Of a stretch of DNA of 64,000 bases, positions 55,742 through 64,000 are shown in pieces (position 1 is the stretch's first letter; every line of letters starts with the position of its first letter). The stretch spans positions 1,922,001 through 1,986,000 of the forward strand of contig NZ_CP003984.1 of the NCBI RefSeq assembly GCF_000738435.1. Reading direction: 5' to 3'. The notes beneath the pieces were generated by a model, which was not told the DNA's origin, did not search any database, and saw only the letters and a list, made by a program, of their open reading frames with translations. The position numbers and the translations under genes were made by a program. This DNA is from Planktomarina temperata RCA23. Lineage in GTDB: Bacteria > Pseudomonadota > Alphaproteobacteria > Rhodobacterales > Rhodobacteraceae.

Positions 55742-57340
55742 TTAGTCTGGAATTTCGAACACCTGGCCGGGATAAATCAAATCCGGGTCACGGATACGTT
55801 CTTTATTGGCCTCAAAGACCTTGAAATACTCAATACCTGCACCGTAGCTTTCTTTGGCAATGGCCCAGAGCGTGGATCCTGGTTGCACGGTTCGCACCCG
55901 GAATTTCTTGGATGGTGTGCGCAAGACTGATGCGGTATCGGCAGGCTGTCCCTCGACCGCCAGACTTCCCCCATCTGAGCTTTGCTCACCCTGTGGATTC
56001 AGCTCAGCCACTTCAGCCTGAACATTAACCTCTTCTTGTGTCACAACCTCTTCGGGTTGCGGGTCATCGGCAGCTTCGGGCTCCACAGAGGCCAGCGCCT
56101 CCGCATCCACCACTTGGGTTTCGGCTGCACTCTCTGACGGCCCCTCGGCGCTCGGTTCCTCGGTCTCGGTGCCCGCCGCCATCAACTCGGCCAATTCTTC
56201 AGCAGCCTCACGTTTGAACGGCGTTTCAGCGCGCGACACCACATCGCCAGCTGCGTTCAACTCATCAACCCGAAGCGTGTAAATACCAGGTTCAATATCG
56301 CTAAGCTCCAAAGCCCAATAGCCATCGGCGGCAATTTTACTTGTGGCAAGAAATTGATTGTCCAGATAAATTCGAACGAAATTGCCGGCTTGACCACGCC
56401 CGCCTAATATCACGTCCCCGTTTGAGCTATAGGAAATTGTGTCGATTGTGACCGCAGGTTTGGCCGCACTGGGCGCGCCATCTTGCAACACCCGTACGCC
56501 ATCTTCATCAGCGAGAATGACCGTTGCTGGAGCTTTATCCGCTTTAGCCTCTGGTGTTGCCACATCCGTGGAAGCGGTTTCAGTTCCAGTTTCAGTTTCC
56601 GTATCAGTTTCAGTTTCCGTGTCAGTTTCAGCCGCGGTTTCAGGGCTCTCCGAGACAGTGACCTCCTCCTGGACAAGCGCAGCAGTGCTGTCTGTAGCAG
56701 CGGCGGCAGCTGTCGCAGGGGCGACGAAAACGGTTTGAGCGGAGACAACGGGACCGGATCCATCCTCCGCATAAAGATGTAGCTTCAGGCTCTGCTGATC
56801 ACCTGTAGACGGGAGAAAGGCGAAAATGACAAATTGCCCGGTGCCGCTCAAATCTGCGCGCGCCTCAGCCTGTTCAACCCCATCCACGCTTAAAATCACA
56901 TGACCGCGACCGTCTGCTTGGCCCGCAATGAGCGCGGAGCCGTCATCCTCAATGCGTACAACGTCAAACCTTGGAGCCGACAGCTGACTGCTCAACGGTT
57001 CAGCGGGCGTATCAGTGGCGGCCTCCGCGCTTGAACTTTCACTTGCCGTCTCTTCGGGCGCGGCCTCAGCGGTGGCAGCGTCCGGCGCGGCGGCCGTGTC
57101 CTGCGCGGGCGGTTTTGCAGTATCTGTCTCTCCATCGGCCGCGGCCTCTGGCTCAGCATCGCTCTGCGCGGGCGCGGGCGCCGCTGGGTCTTGGGCGGAA
57201 GGAACCTCGCGCACAGGATCCAGAGCGGCGCGAATTTGTGGATAAAACCACCACAGACAAATCAGACCTATCACCCCAGCCACAAGTGCCGCAGTATTGC
57301 GCGATTTTGCGGTCACGTTTTTCTTATCGATCGAACTCAT
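55742..57340 (-). CDS. LysM domain protein with acidic low-complexity region
   Basis: A 532-residue cell-envelope protein. One helix near residues 16-33 (AALVAGVIGLICLWWFYP) anchors it, then a long Ala/Glu/Thr/Pro-rich region with repeated TETD units. Two Ig-like stretches follow (FDVVRIEDDGSALIAGQADGRG, IDTISYSSNGDVILGGRGQ). The C-terminal LysM is VQPGSTLWAIAKESYGAGIEYFKVFEANKERIRDPDLIYPGQVFEI. LysM binds peptidoglycan. Proteins with this layout are widespread in Rhodobacteraceae, with unknown function. The gene is divergent from the LOG-family gene. Confidence 0.9.
   Translation of the reverse strand: MSSIDKKNVTAKSRNTAALVAGVIGLICLWWFYPQIRAALDPVREVPSAQDPAAPAPAQSDAEPEAAADGETDTAKPPAQDTAAAPDAATAEAAPEETASESSSAEAATDTPAEPLSSQLSAPRFDVVRIEDDGSALIAGQADGRGHVILSVDGVEQAEARADLSGTGQFVIFAFLPSTGDQQSLKLHLYAEDGSGPVVSAQTVFVAPATAAAAATDSTAALVQEEVTVSESPETAAETDTETETDTETETGTETASTDVATPEAKADKAPATVILADEDGVRVLQDGAPSAAKPAVTIDTISYSSNGDVILGGRGQAGNFVRIYLDNQFLATSKIAADGYWALELSDIEPGIYTLRVDELNAAGDVVSRAETPFKREAAEELAELMAAGTETEEPSAEGPSESAAETQVVDAEALASVEPEAADDPQPEEVVTQEEVNVQAEVAELNPQGEQSSDGGSLAVEGQPADTASVLRTPSKKFRVRTVQPGSTLWAIAKESYGAGIEYFKVFEANKERIRDPDLIYPGQVFEIPD
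56577..56634. repeat. In-gene tandem repeat coding Thr-Glu/Thr-Asp units
   Basis: About ten near-identical 6-bp units (variants of CAGTTT and CCGTAT/CCGTGT) occur in tandem, with a longer 18-bp period visible as AGTTTCAGTTTCCGTGTC. They encode ETDTETETDTETETGTETAS inside the low-complexity region of the LysM protein. Slippage here would change linker length by whole codons without shifting the frame. Confidence 0.7.
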
Positions 57341-57420
57341 TTACCTGCATTCCCCCAGTCACTATCCTATGCTATCAGTCACAACTAACCTGTCCAGCAA
57401 GAACTAAGGAATTCCTTAAT

Positions 57421-57981
57421 ATGTCGAAATCAATTTGTGTTTTTTGTGGTGCGCGCATGGGAAATAATCCTGCTTTTGAGCAGGCGGCAAGAGATTTAGG
57501 TAACGTCTTGGCAAAAAATACCTGGCGCCTCGTCTATGGTGCAGGCGATATCGGCTTAATGGGTGCAGTGGCCAATGGCGCGCAGGCCGCTGGCGCTGCC
57601 ACTTTTGGCGTAATGCCAGAGCACCTGATGCAAACGGAAATTGGCAAGCGCGATGTGGATCGTTTCATTATCACGGACGATATGCACAGCCGCAAAAAAT
57701 TGATGTTCATCAACAGCGATGCAGTGGTGCTGCTACCGGGTGGGGCGGGCTCATTGGATGAATTTTTTGAAGTCCTGACCTGGGCGCAATTGGGCTTGCA
57801 CAGCAGGCCGATCATCGTTGCCAATATCGAGGGCTATTGGCAACCCATGCTTGATATGGTGGATCACGTGATTGCCTCGGGCTTCGCCGATGCCAGTTTG
57901 CGGAGCTTATTTTGTGTGACTCAAACCGTGGATGAGATCGAGGCCGTTTTGCGCTCGGCCCTAAACACAGCCAGCCAATAA
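57421..57981 (+). CDS. LOG-family nucleotide 5'-monophosphate phosphoribohydrolase
   Basis: A 186-residue LOG (Lonely Guy) protein. VFCGARMGNNPAFEQAARDLG opens the Rossmann fold, and PGGAGSLDEFFEVLTWAQLGLH is the PGGxGTxxE signature with Ser in place of Thr. Members release the base from nucleoside monophosphates, including cytokinin ribosides and purine or pyrimidine nucleotides. The ATG at 57421 follows AAGGAATTCCTTAAT. The longer upstream reading crosses the LysM gene on the other strand and is rejected. Its last 61 bp overlap the convergent rarD. Confidence 0.93.
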   Translation: MSKSICVFCGARMGNNPAFEQAARDLGNVLAKNTWRLVYGAGDIGLMGAVANGAQAAGAATFGVMPEHLMQTEIGKRDVDRFIITDDMHSRKKLMFINSDAVVLLPGGAGSLDEFFEVLTWAQLGLHSRPIIVANIEGYWQPMLDMVDHVIASGFADASLRSLFCVTQTVDEIEAVLRSALNTASQ

Positions 57982-58799
57982 AAGACCAAAGCTATCCAGA
58001 TCAGGGCAATGGCAATGACATGCCAGCCCGTGATCAGCTCACCCAAAATCACAATCGCGCAGAAGTATTGCAAGATCGGATTGAGATATTGCACCAATCC
58101 GACAGTCGCCATCGGAACCCGCTGCGTTGCATAGGTCATGAGCACAAGAGGTCCGGCGGTAATCAGCCCCGAAAACATGAGCGCGAAAAGCGTTTTCGGG
58201 TCTGGAAGATCAGAAAACCAATACAAATACCCCAAAGAAAACGGCAGCAATAACACCACCTCGAGCGTGACCGAGACCACCGAATCCACTTTAATGATCC
58301 GTTTGAGCAGGCCATAAATTCCGAAGCTAAAAGAGATCATCAAAGCCAACCAGGGCGCCGCACCCAGGCCAATGGTCAAAACCAGCACAGCCACGCAGGC
58401 CAAAGCAATCGCGACCCATTGCAACGCCGATAGGGTTTCACGAAAGGCCACAAATCCCAACAAGACCATGACGAGCGGAAAGATGTAATAGCCCAAAGAA
58501 GATTCCGTGACCCGCCCCACGCTGACAGAAAAGATGAACACATACCAATTGATGGCAATCATCACGCCGGCCAAGAGAATAAGGCCCATGGTTCTGGGCT
58601 GCCTGACAACATGCAAAGCCTGCCTGGTTCGTCCCGACAGAACAAGCAATGTGACAAAGGTCACAACCGACCACAGCGTGCGATGGGCCAAGATCTCCGC
58701 AGGATCGATGGCTTGGAACAGCGCGTAATATAGCGGTGACAGGCCCCAGGCGAGACAGGCCACAACCATCGCAAGCGTGCCTTTTGCGAATTGTGTCAT
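57921..58799 (-). CDS. rarD: RarD protein, EamA-family permease
   Basis: A 292-residue permease with ten predicted helices. MTQFAKGTLAMVVACLAWGLSPLYYALFQAIDPAEILAHRTLWSVV is the RarD N-terminus, and SVGRVTESSLGYYIFPLVMVLLGFVAFRETLS and YLNPILQYFCAIVILGELIT are family blocks. Its substrate is unknown. The 3' end overlaps the convergent LOG gene by 61 bp. Confidence 0.93.
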   Translation of the reverse strand: MTQFAKGTLAMVVACLAWGLSPLYYALFQAIDPAEILAHRTLWSVVTFVTLLVLSGRTRQALHVVRQPRTMGLILLAGVMIAINWYVFIFSVSVGRVTESSLGYYIFPLVMVLLGFVAFRETLSALQWVAIALACVAVLVLTIGLGAAPWLALMISFSFGIYGLLKRIIKVDSVVSVTLEVVLLLPFSLGYLYWFSDLPDPKTLFALMFSGLITAGPLVLMTYATQRVPMATVGLVQYLNPILQYFCAIVILGELITGWHVIAIALIWIALVFYWLAVFRAERKTASISSTV

Positions 58800-58837
58800 G
58801 CCGCCCTACCCCTATGTGCGGATGTCATCCGCCTCGC

Positions 58838-58876
58838 AAAAAAAATGGCCTGCTTTAGAAACTTCAGCAGGCCATT
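58838..58876 (-). terminator. Terminator downstream of sodB
   Basis: On the minus strand AATGGCCTGCT and AGCAGGCCATT form a perfect 11-bp stem with an 11-nt loop, followed by eight T. It lies 24 bp after the sodB stop and separates sodB from rarD. Confidence 0.9.
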
Positions 58877-58900
58877 CTCATTCATACTGTCGCCGGGGTC

Positions 58901-59500
58901 TTACATACGGCCTGCGACATTTTCCCAGTTGACCAAATTGTCGAGGAAGTTTGACAGATAACCTGGGCGTTTGTTGCGGAAATCAATGTAATAGGAATGC
59001 TCCCACACATCACATCCGAGCAGCGCAGTTTGACCAAAGCACAATGGGTTCACGCCGTTTTCCGTCTTCGTTACCGCCAAAGACCCATCGGCGTTTTTCA
59101 CGAGCCAGCACCAGCCTGAGCCGAATTGACCGGCACCAGCCGCTGAGAAGGCGGATTTGAAATCTGCCACAGAGCCGAAGTTTTCGACCAACGCAGACTC
59201 CAATTCGCCGGGCATTTTGCTTTCGCCCGGGCCCATCATTTCCCAAAACTGGTTGTGATTCCACAATTGGCTGATGTTGTTGAAAATGCCGTTTTGAGCC
59301 ACAGAGGAGGCATCATATGTGCCGACGATGATCTCTTCGAGCGACTTGCCCTCCCACTCAGTGCCAGCGATGGCGGCGTTGCCATTCGTGACATAGGCGT
59401 TGTGGTGCAGGTCATGGTGGAATTCCAATGTCTCAGCGGACATGCCTTTAGAAGCCAAAGCGTCGTGTGCATAGGGAAGATCAGGTAGTGTGAAAGCCAT
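58901..59500 (-). CDS. sodB: Superoxide dismutase (Fe type)
   Basis: A 199-residue Fe/Mn-family dismutase with no signal peptide, hence cytoplasmic. Metal ligands are His in FHHDLHHNAYV, His in WNHNQFW, and Asp and His in DVWEHSYYIDFRNKRPGYL. GAGAGQFGSGWCWLV is typical of the iron type. It converts superoxide to oxygen and hydrogen peroxide. The start follows AAAGGATCGCTGAT. It has its own terminator, so it is a single-gene unit. Confidence 0.95.
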   Translation of the reverse strand: MAFTLPDLPYAHDALASKGMSAETLEFHHDLHHNAYVTNGNAAIAGTEWEGKSLEEIIVGTYDASSVAQNGIFNNISQLWNHNQFWEMMGPGESKMPGELESALVENFGSVADFKSAFSAAGAGQFGSGWCWLVKNADGSLAVTKTENGVNPLCFGQTALLGCDVWEHSYYIDFRNKRPGYLSNFLDNLVNWENVAGRM

Positions 59501-59603
59501 ATCAGCGATCCTTTCAATGATGAATTGGTCTGTGCTGCCACAGGCTATATAAGCAATTTGTGCAGAACAAAATGCTATTTGAGCCAGATTGGCAAAAATA
59601 GGC

Positions 59604-60152
59604 TTAGCTCTGTGCGCTCACTTCCGACCCTGGCTTGGCAGCGCCGCACAAAAGCGCGAACACATAATCTTGCACAGATCGGAAACAAATTAGGCTCAAA
59701 CGGTCCTCTTGCTCCACGAAAATCGCACCAGTGACTTGGGCAAAGCGGGTGCGGGCAAAACTGCCCACGCCAAACTGCGCCGCTGAGACATCCATGGGCG
59801 CCAATTTGGCCACCACTTCGCGGGCCGAACCGCCTTCGATGGTGAAGCGCGACCGGGCATCGGAGACATCCGCGAGCAGATAATGCAGCCCGTCCAAAGC
59901 CTGCTCCAAAGCGGCAAACGCCGCGCCGCCCGCATCTTTTGGCACCATGATCAGCAGCTCATCGGGCGACATCCAGGCCAGAAGCGTCTCACCGGTCTGT
60001 GCATAGGTTCCGCGTTTTGGGACCGCAACATTCAGGCAGGTTTTCAATACTGCCTTCACCTTGCTAGAGGCCAGACTGGCCCGCAGGGTGAACATGCTGT
60101 GATCGCTCTGCTGGCGAATGGTGACATAGCCTTGAAATTCACGCTCAGACAT
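59604..60152 (-). CDS. soxG: Sarcosine oxidase gamma subunit
   Basis: A 182-residue SoxG with SEREFQGYVTIRQQSDHSMFTLRA at the N-terminus, LLAWMSPDELLIMVPKDAG, LADVSDARSRFTIEGGSAREVVAKLAPMD and the C-terminal VQDYVFALLCGAAKPGSEV. It is the smallest folate-fold-like subunit of the heterotetramer. The ATG at 60152 overlaps the soxA stop by 8 bp, so translation is coupled. Confidence 0.93.
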   Translation of the reverse strand: MSEREFQGYVTIRQQSDHSMFTLRASLASSKVKAVLKTCLNVAVPKRGTYAQTGETLLAWMSPDELLIMVPKDAGGAAFAALEQALDGLHYLLADVSDARSRFTIEGGSAREVVAKLAPMDVSAAQFGVGSFARTRFAQVTGAIFVEQEDRLSLICFRSVQDYVFALLCGAAKPGSEVSAQS

Positions 60153-63100
60153 TGGCTTTCTCCCCTTCTGGGTCATAAAACACTGGGCTTACTATTTTTG
60201 CCTGCACGGGGCTGGCGCCAATTTTTGTAAAGGAAATCACCTCTCCCATCCGCTCCGGCCCTTTGTGAACCAGCCCCATGGCAATGCCCTTGCCGAGGGT
60301 TGGGGAATAATAGGTTGAGGTGACACGGCCTTGGGTATTGCCTTGCCCATTCGCATTGCTGCCCTGTGCAATTGCGTAGGCGCCATCTTCGAGCACCGAG
60401 CCGTCCAAAGTCTCCAAACCGACCAATTGCCAACGATCTGGATTGTCCATGAAACTGCGCTGTTGCGCGCGTTTGCCGAGGAAATCATCTTTCTTCTTGG
60501 AAATCGCCCAGCTCAGCCCCAAGTCTTGTGGGATCACAGTGCCGTCGGTTTCATCGCCAATCATGATAAAGCCCTTCTCAGCCCGCATGATGTGCAAACA
60601 TTCCGTGCCATAGGGCATTGCGCCAAACTCGGCACCCGCCTCCATGAGCATTTCCCAGAACGCCATGCCTTGATTGGCCGGCACCGCAATTTCATAGGAC
60701 AGCTCGCCCGAGAAAGAGATGCGATAAGCGCGGCAGTCGATCCCGCCAATCGTGCCGTCGGCCCAGGCCATAAAGGGCAAGCGCTCCGCCGAAACATCCA
60801 TGCCGCCCAGTTTTTCCAAAAGTTTCCGAGCATTGGGGCCGACAACTGCAACCTGAGCCAATTGCTCGGTCACATTGACGACCCAAACCTTCCAGTCCCA
60901 CCATTCGGTTTGCAGCCATTCTTCCATATGGGCGTGAATGCGATCTGCGCCGCCCGAGGTGGTGTGGCACAGCCAGGTTTGCTCATCAATCCGTGCCACC
61001 ACACCATCATCGGACAAAAAGCCGTTTTCCGAACACATGAGCCCATAGCGGCAGCGCCCCGGCTTTAGGTTCGACATCATATTTGTATACATCATGTCGA
61101 GGAATTTTCCCGCATCCGGGCCTTTGACAATGATTTTGCCAAGGGTAGAGGCATCCAAAAGTCCCAGTTTCTCACGGGTATTGATCACTTCTCGCTGAAC
61201 CGCCTGTGCGACAGTTTCAGAGCCCCGCAGATAGGCATAGGGCCGGCGCCAGCCGCCCACAGGTTCCCAATCCGCCCCATGGCTGTCATGCCAAGCATGC
61301 ATCGGCGTTTTGCGCACCGGCTGAAACAACTCACCCCGCGCTTCGCCCGCAAGCGAGGCCATAGAAATTGGCGTGTAAGGGGGGCGAAAGGTGGTGGTAC
61401 CCACATCTGGAATTGGCGCGTTGAGCGATCTAGACAGGATCGCAAGGCCATTAATATTGCTTAATTTTCCCTGATCTGTCGCCATGCCAAGCGTGGTGTA
61501 TCGTTTGGCATGTTCAACGCTTTCAAACCCTTCTTGGGCGGCCAATTGCACATCGCTGACCTTCACATCGTTTTGGAAATCAAGCCAAGCCTTCGAGCGG
61601 AGTGCATAGCTGGCTCCTTGCGGCATCAGCCAGACCGGCGAAAGCGCCACCTCTTCAGCATCCTCAGCCGCAGGCACAGCCGCTTTTTGGGCCTTGCCAG
61701 CAGCGGCGCGCCCGGCCGCCCGGCCCTGTTCGGCGGCATCCTCAAGCACCGGCGCGCTGCGCAAATGCCCATTGGCCAGACCTGCCACTTTGACAAAACC
61801 GGCCCCATCTGCCCCCAAGGGCGGTTGATCAGGATCGGGGCGGAACATGGCTTGATCGGCGTCCCAAATCAGCTTGCCACCGCAATGGGACCACAGATGC
61901 ACCACGGGCGACCAGCCACCAGACATGGCCACCACATCACAAGCGACCTCTTCGAGCACGGAGCCTTCACCGGCTTGCGCGCAAATCTGCACCCCGGTGA
62001 CCCGCTTGCCGCCTTTAACTTTCGCAATGCCACGGCCGAGGGCCACGCGAATGCCAGCAGCCTGCACAGCCTCCATCAAGGCCCCGCCCCCTTCGGGCCG
62101 TGCATCGACGATCAGCGGCACCTCAAGGCCTGCCTCTAACAGGCAAAGCGCAGTTCGATAAGCGTCATCATTGTTGGTGACAATCACCGTGCGATCTCCC
62201 GGCGACACCGCGAAATTTACAACATAGTCGCGCACAGCAGAGGCCAGCATGACGCCGGGAATATCATTGCCCGCAAAAGAGAGCGGCCGTTCGATAGCGC
62301 CTGTGGCGGTGACAATCTGTTTGCAGCGCACCCGCCACAACCGGTGGCGCGGCCGCCCGTCCCCGGGTGTGTGATCGGCGATGCGCTCATAGGCCAAAGC
62401 ATATCCGTGGTCATAAACCCCAGAGCCTTGGGTGCGATTGCGGATCACAACATTGTCGCAAGCGGCCAGCTCTGCCAAAGTTTGCGCCACCCAATCTTCC
62501 GCCGCCAGACCATCAATGGTCACCCCATCCACCGGCGCGCGTCCGCCCCAATGCGCGGTTTGCTCGACCAGCAAAACCCGAACACCGGTTGCAGCCGCCG
62601 AACGCGCCGCTTGCAGCCCGGCAATTCCGCCGCCCACCACCATCACCTCGCAATGATGATAGTAATGCTCATAGCTGTCCTGATCACGCGCTTTAGGCGC
62701 TTTGCCCAGACCTGCGGAATGACGAATGATCGGCTCATAAATATGTTTCCAAAAGGAGCGCGGGTGAATGAACATCTTGTAATAAAAGCCAGCCGGCAGG
62801 AAACGCGACAGCTTCGAATTGATTGCACCCACGTCAAATTCCAACGAGGGAAAATGATTTTGTGACGCGGCTGTCAAACCTGAAAATGTCTCAGTGGTTG
62901 TGGCGCGCGCATTGGGTTCAAATCCGCTTTCAACGCCCAGGTTGATCAAGGCATTGGGCTCTTCGCCACCTGACGCCAAAACGCCGCGCGGACGGTGATA
63001 TTTGAACGATCGGCCCATCAGCATTTGATCATTGGCCAAAAGAGAGGCCGCCAAAGTATCGCCCTCAAAGCCGGACATAACCTTGCCATTGAAGGTGAAG

Positions 63101-63156
63101 GAAAGCGCTTTGGCGCGGTTGATTAACCGGCCATGGCTGGCAAGACGGGTGCTCAT
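60145..63156 (-). CDS. soxA: Sarcosine oxidase alpha subunit
   Basis: A 1003-residue alpha subunit. The N-terminal part has a ferredoxin-like segment (FTFNGKVMSGFEGDTLAASLLANDQMLMGRSFKYHRPRG) and the NAD-binding site VVGGGIAGLQAARSAAATGVRVLLVEQ near residue 170. The C-terminal half is an aminomethyltransferase-like folate domain (SGELSYEIAVPANQGMAFWE, KGFIMIGDETDGTVIPQDLGL). The enzyme oxidises sarcosine to glycine, with formaldehyde passed to tetrahydrofolate. Order soxB-soxD-soxA-soxG is standard. Confidence 0.96.
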   Translation of the reverse strand: MSTRLASHGRLINRAKALSFTFNGKVMSGFEGDTLAASLLANDQMLMGRSFKYHRPRGVLASGGEEPNALINLGVESGFEPNARATTTETFSGLTAASQNHFPSLEFDVGAINSKLSRFLPAGFYYKMFIHPRSFWKHIYEPIIRHSAGLGKAPKARDQDSYEHYYHHCEVMVVGGGIAGLQAARSAAATGVRVLLVEQTAHWGGRAPVDGVTIDGLAAEDWVAQTLAELAACDNVVIRNRTQGSGVYDHGYALAYERIADHTPGDGRPRHRLWRVRCKQIVTATGAIERPLSFAGNDIPGVMLASAVRDYVVNFAVSPGDRTVIVTNNDDAYRTALCLLEAGLEVPLIVDARPEGGGALMEAVQAAGIRVALGRGIAKVKGGKRVTGVQICAQAGEGSVLEEVACDVVAMSGGWSPVVHLWSHCGGKLIWDADQAMFRPDPDQPPLGADGAGFVKVAGLANGHLRSAPVLEDAAEQGRAAGRAAAGKAQKAAVPAAEDAEEVALSPVWLMPQGASYALRSKAWLDFQNDVKVSDVQLAAQEGFESVEHAKRYTTLGMATDQGKLSNINGLAILSRSLNAPIPDVGTTTFRPPYTPISMASLAGEARGELFQPVRKTPMHAWHDSHGADWEPVGGWRRPYAYLRGSETVAQAVQREVINTREKLGLLDASTLGKIIVKGPDAGKFLDMMYTNMMSNLKPGRCRYGLMCSENGFLSDDGVVARIDEQTWLCHTTSGGADRIHAHMEEWLQTEWWDWKVWVVNVTEQLAQVAVVGPNARKLLEKLGGMDVSAERLPFMAWADGTIGGIDCRAYRISFSGELSYEIAVPANQGMAFWEMLMEAGAEFGAMPYGTECLHIMRAEKGFIMIGDETDGTVIPQDLGLSWAISKKKDDFLGKRAQQRSFMDNPDRWQLVGLETLDGSVLEDGAYAIAQGSNANGQGNTQGRVTSTYYSPTLGKGIAMGLVHKGPERMGEVISFTKIGASPVQAKIVSPVFYDPEGEKANV

Positions 63157-63223
63157 TGGGCAGCTCCATTTTTGCGGAAATTATGCCGGCTTCTCGCAGG
63201 CGTATAGAGTGAAGAGACACCCA

Positions 63224-63553
63224 TCATGAGAAATCCCTCCAAGTCCAACCGGGCCGTTTGGCACTGATCGCATCTTTAATGGCTTGAGGCGGCTCAAGGG
63301 TCTGGGCCTTATAGGTGCCAAAAACCTCTAGCGTTGCCGTGCAGCGGGCGGCGTGAAACCATTTTCCGCAGCCAGAGGCACAGCGCCAGCGCTCGAAATG
63401 CACCCCTTTGGGGTTTACCCGGCCAAATAAATAGCCCTCAAACTCTGCGTCAGAGGCGCCAGGTCCAAAGCGCTTCAAATGCGCCTCGCCGCCAGCAGAC
63501 AGTTCCGTTTCATCTTTGTCGCAGCCGCAATAGGGGCAATTTAGGATGAGCAT
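63224..63553 (-). CDS. soxD: Sarcosine oxidase delta subunit
   Basis: A 109-residue SoxD. The zinc-binding N-terminus is LNCPYCGCDKDETEL, with GVHFERWRCASGCGKWFHAARCTATLE as the second block. It completes the tetrameric sarcosine oxidase. It lies 64 bp after the soxB stop and 67 bp before soxA. Confidence 0.94.
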   Translation of the reverse strand: MLILNCPYCGCDKDETELSAGGEAHLKRFGPGASDAEFEGYLFGRVNPKGVHFERWRCASGCGKWFHAARCTATLEVFGTYKAQTLEPPQAIKDAISAKRPGWTWRDFS

Positions 63554-63617
63554 GGCAAGGCTCCCTTTGTCGAGTTAAGAACGATAGCGCGGGGGAGGAT
63601 ATCTGTGTGACAGGCCA

Positions 63618-64000
63618 TCAGTGCGCCACCCCTGCCGCAACGCTTTCATCAATAAACCGCCCAGCGCGAAAGCGATCGAGACCAAATTGTTCCGTAAGCG
63701 GGCTTTCCCCCTTGGCCATAAGCTCCGCAAAGCCCCAGCCAGATCCCGGAATAGCTTTGAACCCGCCTGTGCCCCAACCGCAGTTGATAAAGGTGTTGCC
63801 CAACGGGGTTTTGCTCAAAATGGGTGAGCGGTCCCCTGTAACATCGACAATACCGCCCCAATGCCGCAGCATCTTCAAGCGCGACACCATGGGGAAGGTT
63901 TCAATCAACGCCCGGACAGTCTCTTCTAGATGATGAAATGAGCCGCGTTGTGTATAGGCATTATAAGCATCTGTGCCACCGCCAATCACCATCTCGCCCT
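63618..64000 (-). CDS. soxB: Sarcosine oxidase beta subunit, N-terminus outside window
   Basis: The last 127 codons of soxB are present; the start lies right of position 64000. GGGTDAYNAYTQRGSFHHLEETVRALIETFPMVS and HWGGIVDVTGDRSPILSKTP and LFINCGWGTGGFKAIPGSG-type block INCGWGTGGFKAIPGSGWGF are typical of the FAD/FMN-binding beta subunit. The protein ends AGRFIDESVAAGVAH. With soxD, soxA and soxG it makes the heterotetramer. Confidence 0.94.
   Translation of the reverse strand, partial: GEMVIGGGTDAYNAYTQRGSFHHLEETVRALIETFPMVSRLKMLRHWGGIVDVTGDRSPILSKTPLGNTFINCGWGTGGFKAIPGSGWGFAELMAKGESPLTEQFGLDRFRAGRFIDESVAAGVAH

Overview
The window is chromosomal DNA of a marine Rhodobacteraceae (roseobacter-clade) alphaproteobacterium. 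Four things point there: a DMSP lyase gene of the DddP type; a soxBDAG sarcosine oxidase set; a pyruvate dehydrogenase operon whose E1-beta subunit carries its own lipoyl domain; and the remains of a Rhodobacter-type gene transfer agent (GTA) between cysE and mltG. Base composition looks moderate for the family, and genes are tightly packed with many ATGA and TAATG overlaps. A low-GC roseobacter such as the RCA/Planktomarina group would fit, but that placement is inference.

Layout. 1-2.6 kb: partial M20 amidohydrolase, mazG and an Fe(III)-binding protein with a clear sigma-70 promoter. 2.6-10.2 kb: two cyclophilins, pgk, class I aldolase, ftsB and pdhA-pdhB-pdhC, covering lower glycolysis into the TCA cycle. 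10.2-14.3 kb: cysE and a wrecked GTA cluster. 14.4-19.1 kb: fabD-fabG-acpP-fabF-mltG on the minus strand. 19.4-24.4 kb: rpsF-rpsR-rplI, tig, tRNA-Leu(UAG) and glnB-glnA. 24.5-29.3 kb: a DUF3445 gene divergent from dddP, then bioY, a DUF6314 gene and purB. 29.3-32.4 kb: an overlapping operon with a split nitrile hydratase/thiocyanate hydrolase-like enzyme, an EamA permease and a lipid A-type acyltransferase. 32.4-42.2 kb: DUF1223 protein, aconitase and the minus-strand series yajC-secD-secF-Mth938-ccmA-ccmB-ccmC-ccmD-ccmG. 42.4-48.8 kb: serS, a small foreign islet, and der-bamB-yfgM. 49-57.3 kb: an RND pump pair, an Atm1-type ABC exporter and a LysM protein. 57.4-64 kb: LOG-family gene, rarD, sodB and soxG-soxA-soxD-soxB (the last cut by the window end).

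Most of the window is housekeeping. The standouts are these. (i) The GTA locus has collapsed to about 3.1 kb: g1 is intact, terL has a one-base frameshift, and the first 83 codons of the portal gene are fused out of frame to the last part of g15, so capsid and tail genes are gone. (ii) A 1.5-kb AT-rich islet between serS and der is bounded by a perfect 20-bp direct repeat. It holds an IS481 transposase tail and a secreted alpha/beta-hydrolase broken by one in-frame TAA. (iii) A cobalt-type nitrile hydratase alpha subunit with a His-rich N-terminus sits behind a beta subunit split into two genes, the arrangement known for thiocyanate hydrolase. (iv) A near-perfect palindrome lies just before pdhA. 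No CRISPR array, rRNA or intact insertion sequence was seen.
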